From Themeda triandra (taxonomy: Eukaryota > Streptophyta > Magnoliopsida > Poales > Poaceae): a stretch of DNA of 64,000 nt. This document shows, in pieces, positions 23,704 to 33,115 of this stretch. The first letter of the stretch is position 1. Each line of letters opens with the position of its first letter. Position numbers and translations under genes: made by a program. The notes below the pieces were generated by a model. That model ran no database searches. It worked only from the letters and a program-made list of their open reading frames with translations, and was not told the DNA's origin. The DNA is taken from the NCBI GenBank assembly GCA_018135685.1, contig JAENPR010000014.1, forward strand, positions 620,001-684,000, read 5' to 3'.

Positions 23704-24104
23704 GTAAGCTCCTACATATCCAAGTCTATGTTCCACATGTAAATTGCTTGGATATATACAAGTGTCAGTCCGTACATTCTCCTTGGGAGCAAACTTTTGT
23801 TCTGTATCGTGGCTTGCTCCCACTGTTGCTTAAGTTTGGTTGGTTAAGTTAGTTTTCCCTGGTTTCCATCTCTGTGTTAGCGACTCATCGTTCAGTTATG
23901 TTCACTTGTGATTAATTTTGTCCACTGCTTTGGAGCAACCAGAATTCTGTTAAAAGCCGAGCAACAGTCAGCCTTTCAGCTTAGGTGTTCCATATATGTG
24001 TTCGGTTGAAGCTTTCTAACTTTCTGTTAGTCATAGTCTGCTCCCCAGTCAGCCTTTCAGTTCCTGTAATCATTTGATTTACATTGGAAAATTATATATC
24101 CCTT

Positions 24105-24452
24105 CTGCCAAGGCAACCCGACCACCGGGTAGAAGGCAATCAAAAGAGAAACTGAAGAGAAATGAAGGAGATGACGACTTCAAGGATATGATGCAAAATC
24201 TGCTGGTAATGAAGACAGAGGAACATATGTTGAAGAAGCGAGAAGTGGGACAATGATATGAAGCTTGAGGAGCGCGAGGCTTAAGATAGACGAGGACCGT
24301 TGCGGTGGGATCAAGAGAAAAGTTGTTATGTTTTGTGATGTGGCCATGATGGACGAGGATCAAAGAGCTTGGTGAAGGCGAAAAGAGCGAAGATGGCGAA
24401 GGAGATGAGCGCTAGTGTTAGCGAGACAGCTAGCGGAGAGAGTAGAGTCTAG
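24105..24452 (+). pseudogene. Decayed Harbinger ORF1 C-terminal region (NAM-associated type)
   Basis: Translation gives RPPGRRQSKEKLKRNEGDD then FKDMMQNLLVMKTEEHMLKK, a pattern typical of the charged C-terminal domain of ORF1 in Pong-like elements. The frame breaks after about 55 codons and resumes in another frame (DVAMMDEDQRAW, AKMAKEMSASVSET), so the gene is broken. Confidence 0.5.
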
Positions 24453-24829
24453 GTTTGCTGAGAGTGGAATCACTTCTGTCATTCAAGAATCATTTTTCCT
24501 ATTTATTACATCAATCTCTATGTGGTCTTATTATACCTCTGTAGTCACTTATGTGAATTCTGGATTGATGAATATACTTCTATAGTTATTATACTATACT
24601 ATGTGGATTTGTCAACTTGTTTTGCTTGCTTGGATATATACAAGTGTCCAGGTCTGTACATTCGAAACAAGTGGATTGATGAATATACTTCTATACTTAT
24701 TAAGCGAAAGTCAGGTACTTGTTGTTCTGTTGTTTTTGTCAAGGCCTGGGAACTACAATGTATTTTCACTTGTGTTTGTTGATCTACTTGTTTGGTTCAG
24801 TTGAGAACCAAGTGCATTCTGTTACAAGA

Positions 24830-24946
24830 TTTTACATGGCTGATGGCCTCATTCTGTTACATCCTTTTAGATTTTACATGGCCGATGGCCTCATTCTGTT
24901 ACATGGCCGATGGCAGATTTTACATGGCCGATGGCCTCATTCTGTG
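24830..24946 (+). repeat. Irregular tandem repeat inside the Harbinger element
   Basis: The phrase TTTTACATGGCCGATGGCC followed by TCATTCTGTTACAT recurs three to four times with small changes and partial units. Confidence 0.75.
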
Positions 24947-24952
24947 ATTATA

Positions 24953-25570
24953 GAAAGGTGGCTTCAGTTCATTCAGTTGGCATAGGATCTGGAGTTCATT
25001 CAGTTGGAACAGGTACCAACTTGGTAGCTTTGCCTGCCGGCTACAAACCACTCATAGGTGTACCAAATGCATTATTTATTCACTGATAAGCTTCACAAGT
25101 TTGTACAGGAAACAGAACCACATAGCATTCCACAAAAAGAAGAGCAATCAGATACAACGAACTGGACAGAAGTTTCAGTTGTGCAACTGGACAACCTCCA
25201 CTGGCCATGGACCATGGTGCTCAGATACAAAGGACTGGATGAAACCTACACTACACTCTCTTGGCTTCACCATTGCTCGTCTTGGCTTCGTCCCCGCCGC
25301 CGCCATGGCTGTCATCACCATTTGTCCCAGTCATGGCCATGCCGATCTTGATGGCCATGGTGCTCAGAATCCGGAGCTGCTCACTTGCCTCGTCCAGATC
25401 TTTCACCTCCTCTGTTTCCATTGCTCCTACATGAATCAATCGGTCAATCAAAAAGAATACAGTGCAAAGATGAAAACATTTCTTGATCCAAGTGGCTGCG
25501 GAGACCGGAGAACGGGAGAACAGACGCCCTCCTCGCCTGGATTGCCACCGTCAACACTGCCGGCCTCCGC
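24953..25570. other. Interior of the Harbinger element, no assigned gene
   Basis: Mixed-composition DNA with short frames on both strands and no recognisable domain. It could be the 3' part of a deleted transposase gene. Confidence 0.35.
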
Positions 25571-26123
25571 TACTTCTTGACGCGCTTTCTTGTGCGGCGG
25601 CGTCTCGGTTTGCTCCCCGGCGGACGACGCGGACGACGCTCGACCTCCTGCTCCGGCGGACGAGGCGCGCGGCGGCACTCCTGCTCCGGCAGACGAGGCC
25701 CGCGGGCTTGGCGCCGGAGCAGACCGCGGGCGGGAGGGCGCCGCCGGAGCAGGCTGTGCTCGGGCGGGTGCCGGTGGCGGCGCGCCATGCGTGAGGGAGC
25801 TGCCGGGGATGCGGGCAGTGCGGGGCGCCGGAGCAGGCGGCGGCCGGGATGGCGCGGCGGCGCGCGGGCGGGGGCGCCGCGCGGATGCGGACCGGGCCGC
25901 CGGGGCTGCTTGGGCTGGAGCGGGTGGGTTTTTTTTTTCATTTTAAGAGAGAAGTAGGGACTTGGGCTGGAGTTGGATGCAATTTTAGCCCCTATTTTTC
26001 GCAGTCGGTATGCAAATGGGAAAAATAGGGTCCTAATTTGCATGGTGGGCTGGAGTTGCTCTAACGACACGCCGCCGCCGTGCTCCCATCACCTCATGAC
26101 ACAAACACGATGAATTCAACACG

Positions 26124-27935
26124 ATGCCCTCGTCCCCAGCCACGCCGCCGGACGTGGTCGCTGTCCTCGGCCTCCTCGAGTCCCACGGCCTTGCCGCCGC
26201 CGCGCGCCACGCAGCCGCCAATGCTTCCTCCTCGCCGCTCCCGCTAGCCGCGGTCCTCCTGCACCGCCCGCTGCCCGCGCGCCTCGGCTACTGCCTCCAC
26301 GCCCGCGCCGCGCGGGCGGGCGTCCTCGCGGACCGCTACCTCGCCAACGCCGTGCTCGCGTTCTACCTCCGCCTCCCGGGCCACCTGCGCCACGCGCTCA
26401 GGGCGCTCGACGACCTGCCCCGCCGCGACGTCGTCGCGCACTCCTCCGTCCTCGCCGCCTTCGTCCGTGAGGGCCTCCCGCGCCGCGCGCTCCTCCACCT
26501 CAGGACCATGGCCTCCGGCGGTGGCTACAGCACCAACGACGACGACGACGACGACGATGACGACGTCGCCCCCAGCGCGCACGCGCTCTCCGCCTCCGCC
26601 AAGGCGTGCGCCGTGCTGCGCGACCTCCGCGCGGGGGCCTGCGTGCACGGGACCGCCGTCGCGCGAGGCTACGGCGACGACGGCGTCGTGCTGGGCGCGC
26701 TCGTGGACATGTACGGCCACTCGGGCGCGCCGGGCGACGCGCGGAGGGCGTTCGAGGAAATGCGCGCCCAGGACGGGATTTGCTACATGTCGCTGATATC
26801 GGCATTCGTGCGGAACGGCTGGTTCGACGAGGCCCTGCGGTGGTTCCGGGCTATGGCCGTGACAGACGGCGTTTCGCCGGACGGCTGCACATTTGGCTCC
26901 GTGATGACGGCGCTGGGGAGCTCGAAGAGGGCGAGGCAGGGGCGGGAGGCGCATGCGCAGGTCGTGACACGTGGCCTGTGTGGGAACGTGATCGTGGAGA
27001 GCAGCACGCTTGACATGTACGCCAAGTGCGGGATGATGGTCGATGCGCGCAAGGTGTTCGACAGGATGAAGGTCCGGAATGCAGTTTCATGGTGCGCCCT
27101 GCTTTGGGGGTATTGTCAAATTGGGATGCACCATAAGGTTCTCTCATTGTTTCGGCGAATGTATAGGCTGGACGATGACTGGTATAGCTTTGGAACTCTT
27201 CTGCGGTCTTGCGCTGCTCTGTCTGCAGTGAAGCTAGGAAAGGAAGTCCACTGCCGTTTTATGAGGATGAGAGGCTGCAGAGACGTCGTTGTTGAATCCG
27301 CACTCGTGGACCTGTATGCGAAATGTGGTGCGGTAGAATACGCTTACAGGGTTTTTGAGAGGAGCAGTGTCCGCAACTTGGTAACATGGAATGCCATGAT
27401 TTGTGGTTGTGCTCAGAATGGCCATGGTGAGCGAGCGATCAGCCTGTTCAAGGAGATGATTAGGGAAGGGATCAAGCCAGATTACATCAGTTTCATTGGT
27501 GTTCTTTTTGCCTGTAGTCATACTGGGATGGTTGAGGAAGGAAGGAAATACTTTTACTCAATGAGCAAGGACTATGGCATTCCCCCTGGTATTGAACACT
27601 ACAATTGCATGGTTGACCTCCTTAGTAGAGTAGAGCTTCTGGAAGAGGCTGAAGATCTTGTAAACAAGTCACCGTTTAGAGATGATTCATCGCTGTGGGC
27701 AGCAATTCTTGGTGCTTGTGCCACACATACTAACCCAGATGTAGCAGTAAGGGTTGCAAAGAAGATGATGGAATTGGAGCCTCAATACCACCTCAGCTAT
27801 GTTCTTCTTGAAAATGTGTACAGGACGATTGGGCGATGGGAAGACGCTGTAGAGGTAAGGAGGGTGATGAACACAAGAAAGGTAAAGAAAGAAATAGGAA
27901 CAAGCCGGATTGGTGTAAACAGACTGTTCTTTTAG
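26124..27935 (+). CDS. Pentatricopeptide repeat protein, PLS class with E motif (At1g03540-like)
   Basis: Intronless, 603 residues. From about residue 50 it is a string of 31-36-residue helix pairs with PLS-class wording: LVDMYGHSGAPGDARRAFEE, VSWCALLWGYCQIG, SALVDLYAKCGAVEYAYRVF, LVTWNAMICGCAQNGHGERA, GIKPDYISFIGVLFACSHTG, then a short E-type end (MMELEPQYHLSYVLLENVYR). There is no DYW domain. The organisation and wording match Arabidopsis At1g03540. Members of this family bind organellar RNA, usually for editing, and act in plastids or mitochondria; the N-terminus is Ala/Arg/Pro-rich with few acids, which fits a transit peptide. An Asp-run of ten (about 139-148) is a lineage-specific insertion. 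The start codon lies 60 bp after a PIF/Harbinger element. Confidence 0.93.
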   Translation: MPSSPATPPDVVAVLGLLESHGLAAAARHAAANASSSPLPLAAVLLHRPLPARLGYCLHARAARAGVLADRYLANAVLAFYLRLPGHLRHALRALDDLPRRDVVAHSSVLAAFVREGLPRRALLHLRTMASGGGYSTNDDDDDDDDDVAPSAHALSASAKACAVLRDLRAGACVHGTAVARGYGDDGVVLGALVDMYGHSGAPGDARRAFEEMRAQDGICYMSLISAFVRNGWFDEALRWFRAMAVTDGVSPDGCTFGSVMTALGSSKRARQGREAHAQVVTRGLCGNVIVESSTLDMYAKCGMMVDARKVFDRMKVRNAVSWCALLWGYCQIGMHHKVLSLFRRMYRLDDDWYSFGTLLRSCAALSAVKLGKEVHCRFMRMRGCRDVVVESALVDLYAKCGAVEYAYRVFERSSVRNLVTWNAMICGCAQNGHGERAISLFKEMIREGIKPDYISFIGVLFACSHTGMVEEGRKYFYSMSKDYGIPPGIEHYNCMVDLLSRVELLEEAEDLVNKSPFRDDSSLWAAILGACATHTNPDVAVRVAKKMMELEPQYHLSYVLLENVYRTIGRWEDAVEVRRVMNTRKVKKEIGTSRIGVNRLFF

Positions 27936-28005
27936 TTTTAGCAGGAACATACTGGATTGGTGTAATGAAAGCTCGATTGGCGTTTTTTTAAAGTATCTGA
28001 AATAA

Positions 28006-29170
28006 TCTATACTATAATTGAAATCTTGTAAAGGCGTAAGAAGCCTGTCCCTTACACCTACCCCACATGGCAGAGTTAGACAAACCACACCCTCACCCCG
28101 CGCGTGGAAACAGGAAGGAAATCAGCGTTGATTGGAATTTTGAATTTTCCGAGTCAGCCGCCACCAAGTCCGCCTCCCTCTCCCCACATCTACGTCCGCC
28201 AGGATCTCCGCGGCCCTCTCCGCACACGTACGTCCGCCGCCCACGCACGCCCACGTATCCCGCCGTGGACGCCGAGGGGCTCGACCGGATCGTATCCCGC
28301 CGTGCCAGAGGCAGCAGCGATGCCCCGCGGCAGGCCGCCGGTGATCGCGCGCGCCGCGCGAGCGAGGAGGTGGCACAGGCGGTGAGGTGTCCATTGGGAT
28401 CGATCGCCGACAGCGTGCCGCCTACGGTTCGATCCCCTCCTCCCCTTCTCATGGATTGCTTCTTTACGGATTTTTTTTCTTCCTTCCTTGCGCCGGGGCT
28501 GCGGATTCGCTCCTCGTGTACAGCGGCGGCGCACGGCGGCGGCCATGGCATCCAATAAGCAGACGGGGCAGGGAGGCGCAGTTCCCGCTTAGGAACCGAA
28601 GAACGGCAGCGGTGAGTTTCCTCCCCGACTCATTCCCCGTATCGTTTGATTGATTCCTGTGCTGGTTTGGCGATTCGGGGGATTAGAGTAGAAGGATGTG
28701 GCTTCGGATGTTGCTGCGCATCGATCTGTTCGTTCTCCTGCCGGACATCATCCCTGACGTCGAGGTGCAGTTCCTCCCCGCCCGGCTGCCGTGAACTCTT
28801 CCTCCCTCCGTGTGCCAAGGCAAGATCCCATGTACTTCTCCCCTCTGCAAACCACTGCTCTCCTGTTTCTTTTCTCCCGGTCATCTTCCTCCTCTGTGCT
28901 CCTTCCGTCCTTCCTCCTTTGGCATTGTTTTGTTTCTTCTTCTATTTATGGCCTGAATGAAACAAAAATGGGACGCCTGAATATATACATCGGTTTCTTT
29001 CCACCTGTGCATGTTCTAATACTATCGGCTCATATATATTTCTTTTGTTTTCTTTTAGGCTGTTGAGCTCCAGCGAAAGTTGACACCATGACCAGCATGT
29101 AAGGTTGAGCAAGTGGCATGACCAGCATGTAAGGTGAGGGGCCAAATCACATGCAAATGAAACAGTATGG
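28006..29170 (+). mobile_element. Possible Helitron 5' end with captured GC-rich sequence
   Basis: The sequence TCTATACTATAATTGAAATC at 28006, preceded by A, looks like a grass Helitron 5' terminus, 70 bp after the PPR stop codon. It is followed by AT-to-GC-rich leader-like and exon-like DNA (28100-28640) with no recognisable protein, and by a short direct repeat (ATGACCAGCATGTAAGGT at about 29089 and 29117). No matching CTAG terminus with hairpin was seen nearby; the nearest on this strand is at 39453. Confidence 0.4.
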
Positions 29171-29790
29171 TTGGATAAGGTATGACATGCAGTTGCCTAC
29201 CCTTTTTTCTTGATAATCAAAATCTTATGGTCTCTGCATTTAGGAAAGCGATCAATTGGCGATGTCTGAAAGTAGCAATTCTATGATCAATTAGCACTTG
29301 TAATCTATTTTAGGTTTGTAAATTATGCCGCAAGGTAGAGCGATCTCTACTGAAAGTGGAATGCATGATTGTCTGTTAGCAGTCTTGTGGCATTCAATAT
29401 AAAGGATCATTTTTTTTTAATAGTTGGACAATTATGTTCATAAATGGCAAAATTTGGCATTCAGTTCAAGACAATCGGATAGCGTTTAAGTTTGAGATTG
29501 CTTGGTTAGGACAACTGTTCAATGTAGTGGATGCTAAAAATAGAGTTGTAGTTACTTTGGTGATCTTAGAGGAGGTTAGTTATAGGAGATGTTGCATGTA
29601 CATATACTGTTTATTATTTGTGCTAGAGTTGAGTAAATTATAAGCTTCGTTTGAGCCAAAAACGACCTCATACAAATGGTCCAAAATTATCCAACATCCA
29701 TCACCAGCGTACCACACGCGTGCGTGGTGTGCCTTGTTTGGGCACAAAAATCTTGGCCAAGTGTTGAGCCGTGCGTCCATGCCAGCGGCC
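29171..29790. other. Intergenic region upstream of Lhca3
   Basis: AT-rich with short frames only. I see nothing that I can name, apart from distal promoter sequence. Confidence 0.4.
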
Positions 29791-29795
29791 AGCGG

Positions 29796-30084
29796 CTGCC
29801 AACGCCTGCAAGCCACAAACGCCTGCAAGCCACATGCCCTGCTGCCCTGGCGCCTCCCTTATCCCATCGTAGCCGCCACACGGCGCGCCACCAGTGGCCC
29901 CGCGGATGCGGCCTCATCTCCCCGGCCGCTCCCCGGCGGGGTTTAGATTTCCCTGGCCCCCCCACCCCTCGCGGCACGGTCACATACCTTTCCGCGCCTC
30001 TTCTTCTGCGCCCCTCTCCTCCCAAACTGTGGATACAGCAGCGACACGAACACGATCGCCAGAAGCACCTTTGCCTGATCATCG
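29796..30084 (+). promoter_or_regulatory. Lhca3 proximal promoter and leader
   Basis: Contains CTTATCC at 29858-29864, the reverse of an I-box (GGATAAG) common in light-regulated plant promoters. It also has a direct repeat AACGCCTGCAAGCCACA at about 29799 and 29817, and a pyrimidine-rich leader (CTCTTCTTCTGCGCCCCTCT) near 29997. No clear TATA box, which is common in photosynthesis genes. Confidence 0.4.
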
Positions 30085-31065
30085 ATGGCAGCTCAGGCTC
30101 TCCTCTCCGGCCGGCAGCTGCTGGGCCGCCCCGTGCAGTCGGCCGTCTCCAGGTCGTCGGCCAGGAAGGCGCCCTTCGTCGTCAGGGCCAGCTCCAGCCC
30201 TCCAGCCAAGGTCTGTTCCGTCGTCCATCGTCAACCTCAGTCGATCGCAAGCTCGTTTCTTGAGAGGACTACTGAGTGCTGACTCGATTGTTTTCGTTCC
30301 GCAGCAAGGTGACAGGCAGCTGTGGTTCGCGTCCAAGCAGTCCCTCTCCTACCTCGATGGCACGTACGTACCTGCACTGACGCACGCAGCAAACCTTCTA
30401 CTAGGAACAGCAATATGTATGCTCACCGGCCCCACTGTTGCTGCTGCAGGCTGCCCGGCGACTATGGATTCGACCCGCTGGGTCTCTCGGACCCGGAGGG
30501 AACCGGCGGCTTCATCGAGCCCAAGTGGCTGGCGTACGGCGAGGTGATCAACGGGCGGTTCGCGATGCTGGGCGCGGCGGGCGCCATCGCGCCTGAGGTG
30601 TTCGGCAAGCTGGGCATCATCCCGCCGGAGACGGCGCTGCCGTGGTTCAAGACGGGGGTCATCCCGCCCGCGGGCACCTACAACTACTGGGCCGACTCCT
30701 ACACGCTCTTCGTCTTCAACATGGCGCTTATGGGCTTCGCCGAGCACCGCCGCCTCCAGGACTGGTACAACCCGGGCTCCATGGGCAAGCAGTACTTCCT
30801 CGGCCTCGAGAAGTTCCTCGCCGGCTCCGGCGACCCGTCCTACCCCGGCGGGCCCCTCTTCAACCCGCTCGGCTTCGGCAAGACCGAGAAGGAGATGAAT
30901 GAGCTCAAGCTCAAGGAGATCAAGAACGGCAGGCTCGCCATGCTCGCCATCCTCGGCTACTTCATCCAGGGGCTCGTCACCGGCGTCGGCCCGTTCCAGA
31001 ACCTGCTCGACCACCTCGCCGACCCCGTCAACAACAACGTTCTCACCAGCCTCAAGTTCCACTAG
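30085..31065 (+). CDS. LHCA3: Lhca3, photosystem I light-harvesting chlorophyll a/b-binding protein
   Basis: Exons 30085-30210, 30305-30363, 30450-31065; introns of 94 and 86 bp with GT..AG ends; 266 residues. Residues 1 to about 35 are a Ser/Ala/Arg-rich chloroplast transit peptide. The mature part matches type III LHCI throughout, from WFASKQSLSYLDG to the C-terminal DPVNNNVLTSLKFH. The first membrane helix carries ExxNGR (Glu93, Asn96, Arg98). Asn in place of His at this chlorophyll site is the known feature of Lhca3/Lhca4 linked to red-shifted chlorophylls. The third helix carries KEIKNGRLAMLAILGYF. The protein sits in the thylakoid membrane on the PSI antenna belt and passes excitation to the PSI core. 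Length matches other plant Lhca3 proteins (about 270). Confidence 0.97.
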
Positions 31066-31300
31066 AACGAACGTTGGTGCATCAACCTGATGTCGTTGCT
31101 GCTGCCTGTTGTTGTAGTGGAAAGCGAGATGCGTGTTGTTCATATGCTCTGGCTTGGCTGGCATGGAAAGGAGCATGAAGCGTTGCATCATGATTAATTC
31201 ATGGCCAGCCTGCTGCTTGTAACAAATTAGTATTGATCTTGTTGATCGAGACCAGAAACTATATTGCACATGGTAAATCAATGTACAATTCCCTCCCTAG
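31066..31300 (+). other. Lhca3 3' untranslated region
   Basis: Follows the stop codon; T- and G-rich with several possible near-upstream polyadenylation elements (for example AACAAATTAG at about 31221). The exact cleavage site cannot be placed. Confidence 0.4.
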
Positions 31301-31521
31301 ACGCCGAAAAATTGCTCTTAATTAAGGTCACATGCCCCATGGGCATCAGGCCGTGGATGCATTTAGGGATGTGCTATGTGTAGCAGAAGAGAGCATGTAC
31401 TCGATGTGAGACAAAAACATCGCTACCTTCCCTTCTGTTCTATTGTCAATATTTGCAGCTATTAGTGAAAGAGAGAGGTTTCATTATATCATCGTGCTAA
31501 TTAGCCCACCTAAGTAGGGAA

Positions 31522-32514
31522 CGGATCGTATGCAAACCAAGCGTCCCGTGTAAACTTGCAAACGATGTGGATCGTAGGATCGTCATCCGATGGCTGTAGA
31601 AAGAGGTGGGAAACTTTTGCACTTTAACTCCCACCGGACTCCTGCTAATCGTATTGTTTTTCCAACAGCCCCCTCACTCCATGACGTACGTATCGCCGTC
31701 TGACTCCGTCACGTAGGTATCGCCAGGGTACATCGATCGTCATCGCGAGAGTCGCGGACGCCGCCGCCGCATCGACTCGCGCCGCGCGCCGCTGGAGGAC
31801 GGAGCTGCCCCCGCCTGCCTCGCCAGCCGTTGAAGGACTTGTGACCGGAAAAGCAGACGAATCTGTTGCATACCATACATGATACCTGGTAAATCTATAC
31901 AGCTAGAGAAAGCTTGCGTGCAGCTTTAACAGGAACACAAGTAGCACCTAGTTCTGCTAGTTAGCCCTGTCAACGCACAAGATACAGAGGAAGCTGGAGG
32001 GGATCTGGTCCTTGAAGAACGCTGTTGCATCCTGTGTACAATGTCGTCGGCGCGTAGCTGCTCCATCGTGTTGTCTTGCATCTCCTCGAGCCGAGCCCGA
32101 GCATATCCTCGAGAGTGGCTTCCGCCACCACGGGTACCACTGGACCAAACCGAATCTGGATGAACTCGCCGGCTTGCCCCAGCAGCGCCTCGACGATATC
32201 GTCTGCTGCGGCTCACCTCGGACAAAGGGCGGCGCGCGCGACAAAGCGCGACGCAGAGAGTAGAGGCGGCGTGCGAGTCGGCGGGCGGTCGCGAGCCAGG
32301 CCGGCGGCGGCGTACGCGAGACCGGAGAGACGGAACGACGTACGGTTCGGCTGACGGAGGAGGGGGTTTCTGAAAAAAACAAAGATGTGTTGGAGTCCGG
32401 CGGGCGCTAATTTGCAAAAGTTTCCCACCTCTCTACAGCCATCAGATGACGATCCGAGGATCCACATGGTTAGTTTGCAAGTTTACATGGGACACCTGGT
32501 TTGCATACGATCCG
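31522..32514. mobile_element. MULE-like element with about 120-bp terminal inverted repeats
   Basis: The left arm (31522 to about 31645) begins CGGATCGTATGCAAACC. The reverse complement of the right arm (32514 down to about 32390) begins identically and stays similar to the CCGGACTCC block, including GATGGCTGTAGA and GGTGGGAAACTTTTGCA. Long inverted repeats flanking about 750 bp of GC-rich DNA are typical of Mutator-like elements that carry host fragments (Pack-MULEs). No transposase and no clear 9-bp target duplication were found. The interior has a minus-strand open stretch (32417-31926) of unknown origin. Confidence 0.7.
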
Positions 32515-32685
32515 AGTATATTTGGTTTAGCAAAATCATATTTTTTGGGGGGTTTTGAGGATCTATGAACAAGTATAATTTACTCCTAGTACAAAATACT
32601 TGAGACAGCTCTCAAGCCAACTTCTAGGTTGAAAATCCAGGAAGATGCCCAAATATTTTTTATAGAGAAGTTTTGAAATAAACTA

Positions 32686-32922
32686 CTCCCTCCGTTCCAA
32701 TTTATAAGACGTTTGACCTTTTTAACACAAACTTTGACCGTTCGTCTTATTCAAAAATTTGTTCAAAATATCATTTCTTTTAACATGGTTTCCTTTATTA
32801 ATAAAAGTTCTTCAATACTAACTTAAATTTGACTGTTTTTGTACAAATTTTTTTTAAATAAGACGAGTGGTCAAACTTGGGGTTAAAAAAGTCAAACGTC
32901 TTATAAATTGGAACGGAGGGAG
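32686..32922. mobile_element. Stowaway MITE, 237 bp
   Basis: Nearly perfect inverted ends: CTCCCTCCGTTCCAATTTAT and its complement, continuing through AAGACGTTTGAC. Flanked by TA on both sides (32684-32685 and 32923-32924), the Tc1/mariner-type target. No coding capacity. Confidence 0.95.
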
Positions 32923-32939
32923 TAGAAGGTTATTAGAAG

Positions 32940-33115
32940 CTGAATTAACCATTTCCACCGTTGGTATTTTCACTGATAGTTTGTTAAAAACTTGGTGGTG
33001 GTAGTATCATCACCAGTTTGTATTATGAATTGATGGTGAAAATAGCTGAAATGTTAGTTTGCATTACAAACCGACAGTGATAACAAAAAAAGTATCACTG
33101 TCAGTTTCTTTTAGA
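32940..33115. mobile_element. Probable CACTA subterminal remnant
   Basis: Short motifs recur in both orientations (ACCGACAGTGATAAC / ATCACTGTCAGTTT; TTTTCACTGATAG; GATGGTGAAAATAG), as in CACTA subterminal regions. No CACTA terminus was found. Confidence 0.4.

Larger units (their letters stand above)
21689..26061 (+). mobile_element. PIF/Harbinger-type DNA transposon, 4.37 kb, probably non-autonomous
   Basis: The left end AAGCAACTCCGCCCCACC and the reverse complement of the right end GAGCAACTCCAGCCCACC form an inverted repeat. It is flanked by TAA at 21686-21688 and 26062-26064, the 3-bp target site typical of this superfamily. Subterminal parts also resemble each other in inverted orientation (GGGACTTGG, CTCCAACCCACC, ATTTTAG). 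The interior carries remnants of a Myb/NAM-like ORF1, but no DDE transposase frame was found. Copy 1 of the tandem duplication lacks it, giving an approximate empty site. Confidence 0.82.
18084..26215. repeat. Tandem segmental duplication, copy 2 (with later insertions)
   Basis: Begins with AAGTAAGATCG, matching copy 1 at about 12919, and ends by running into the intact PPR gene. It contains a LINE (18158-18610), the deleted gag frame (20235-21230) and a PIF/Harbinger element (21689-26061) that copy 1 lacks. The 18625-20230 part is AT-rich and has no gene apart from homology to copy 1. Confidence 0.8.

Noticed and set aside
25570..26070. Arg/Pro-rich frames of 90-166 codons
   Set aside because: Low-complexity translations of the GC-rich right end of the PIF/Harbinger element.
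26244..26954. 236-codon minus-strand frame opposite the PPR gene
   Set aside because: A shadow frame of the GC-rich PPR coding sequence.
30349..31281. 310-codon minus-strand frame opposite Lhca3
   Set aside because: Antisense shadow of the third Lhca3 exon.
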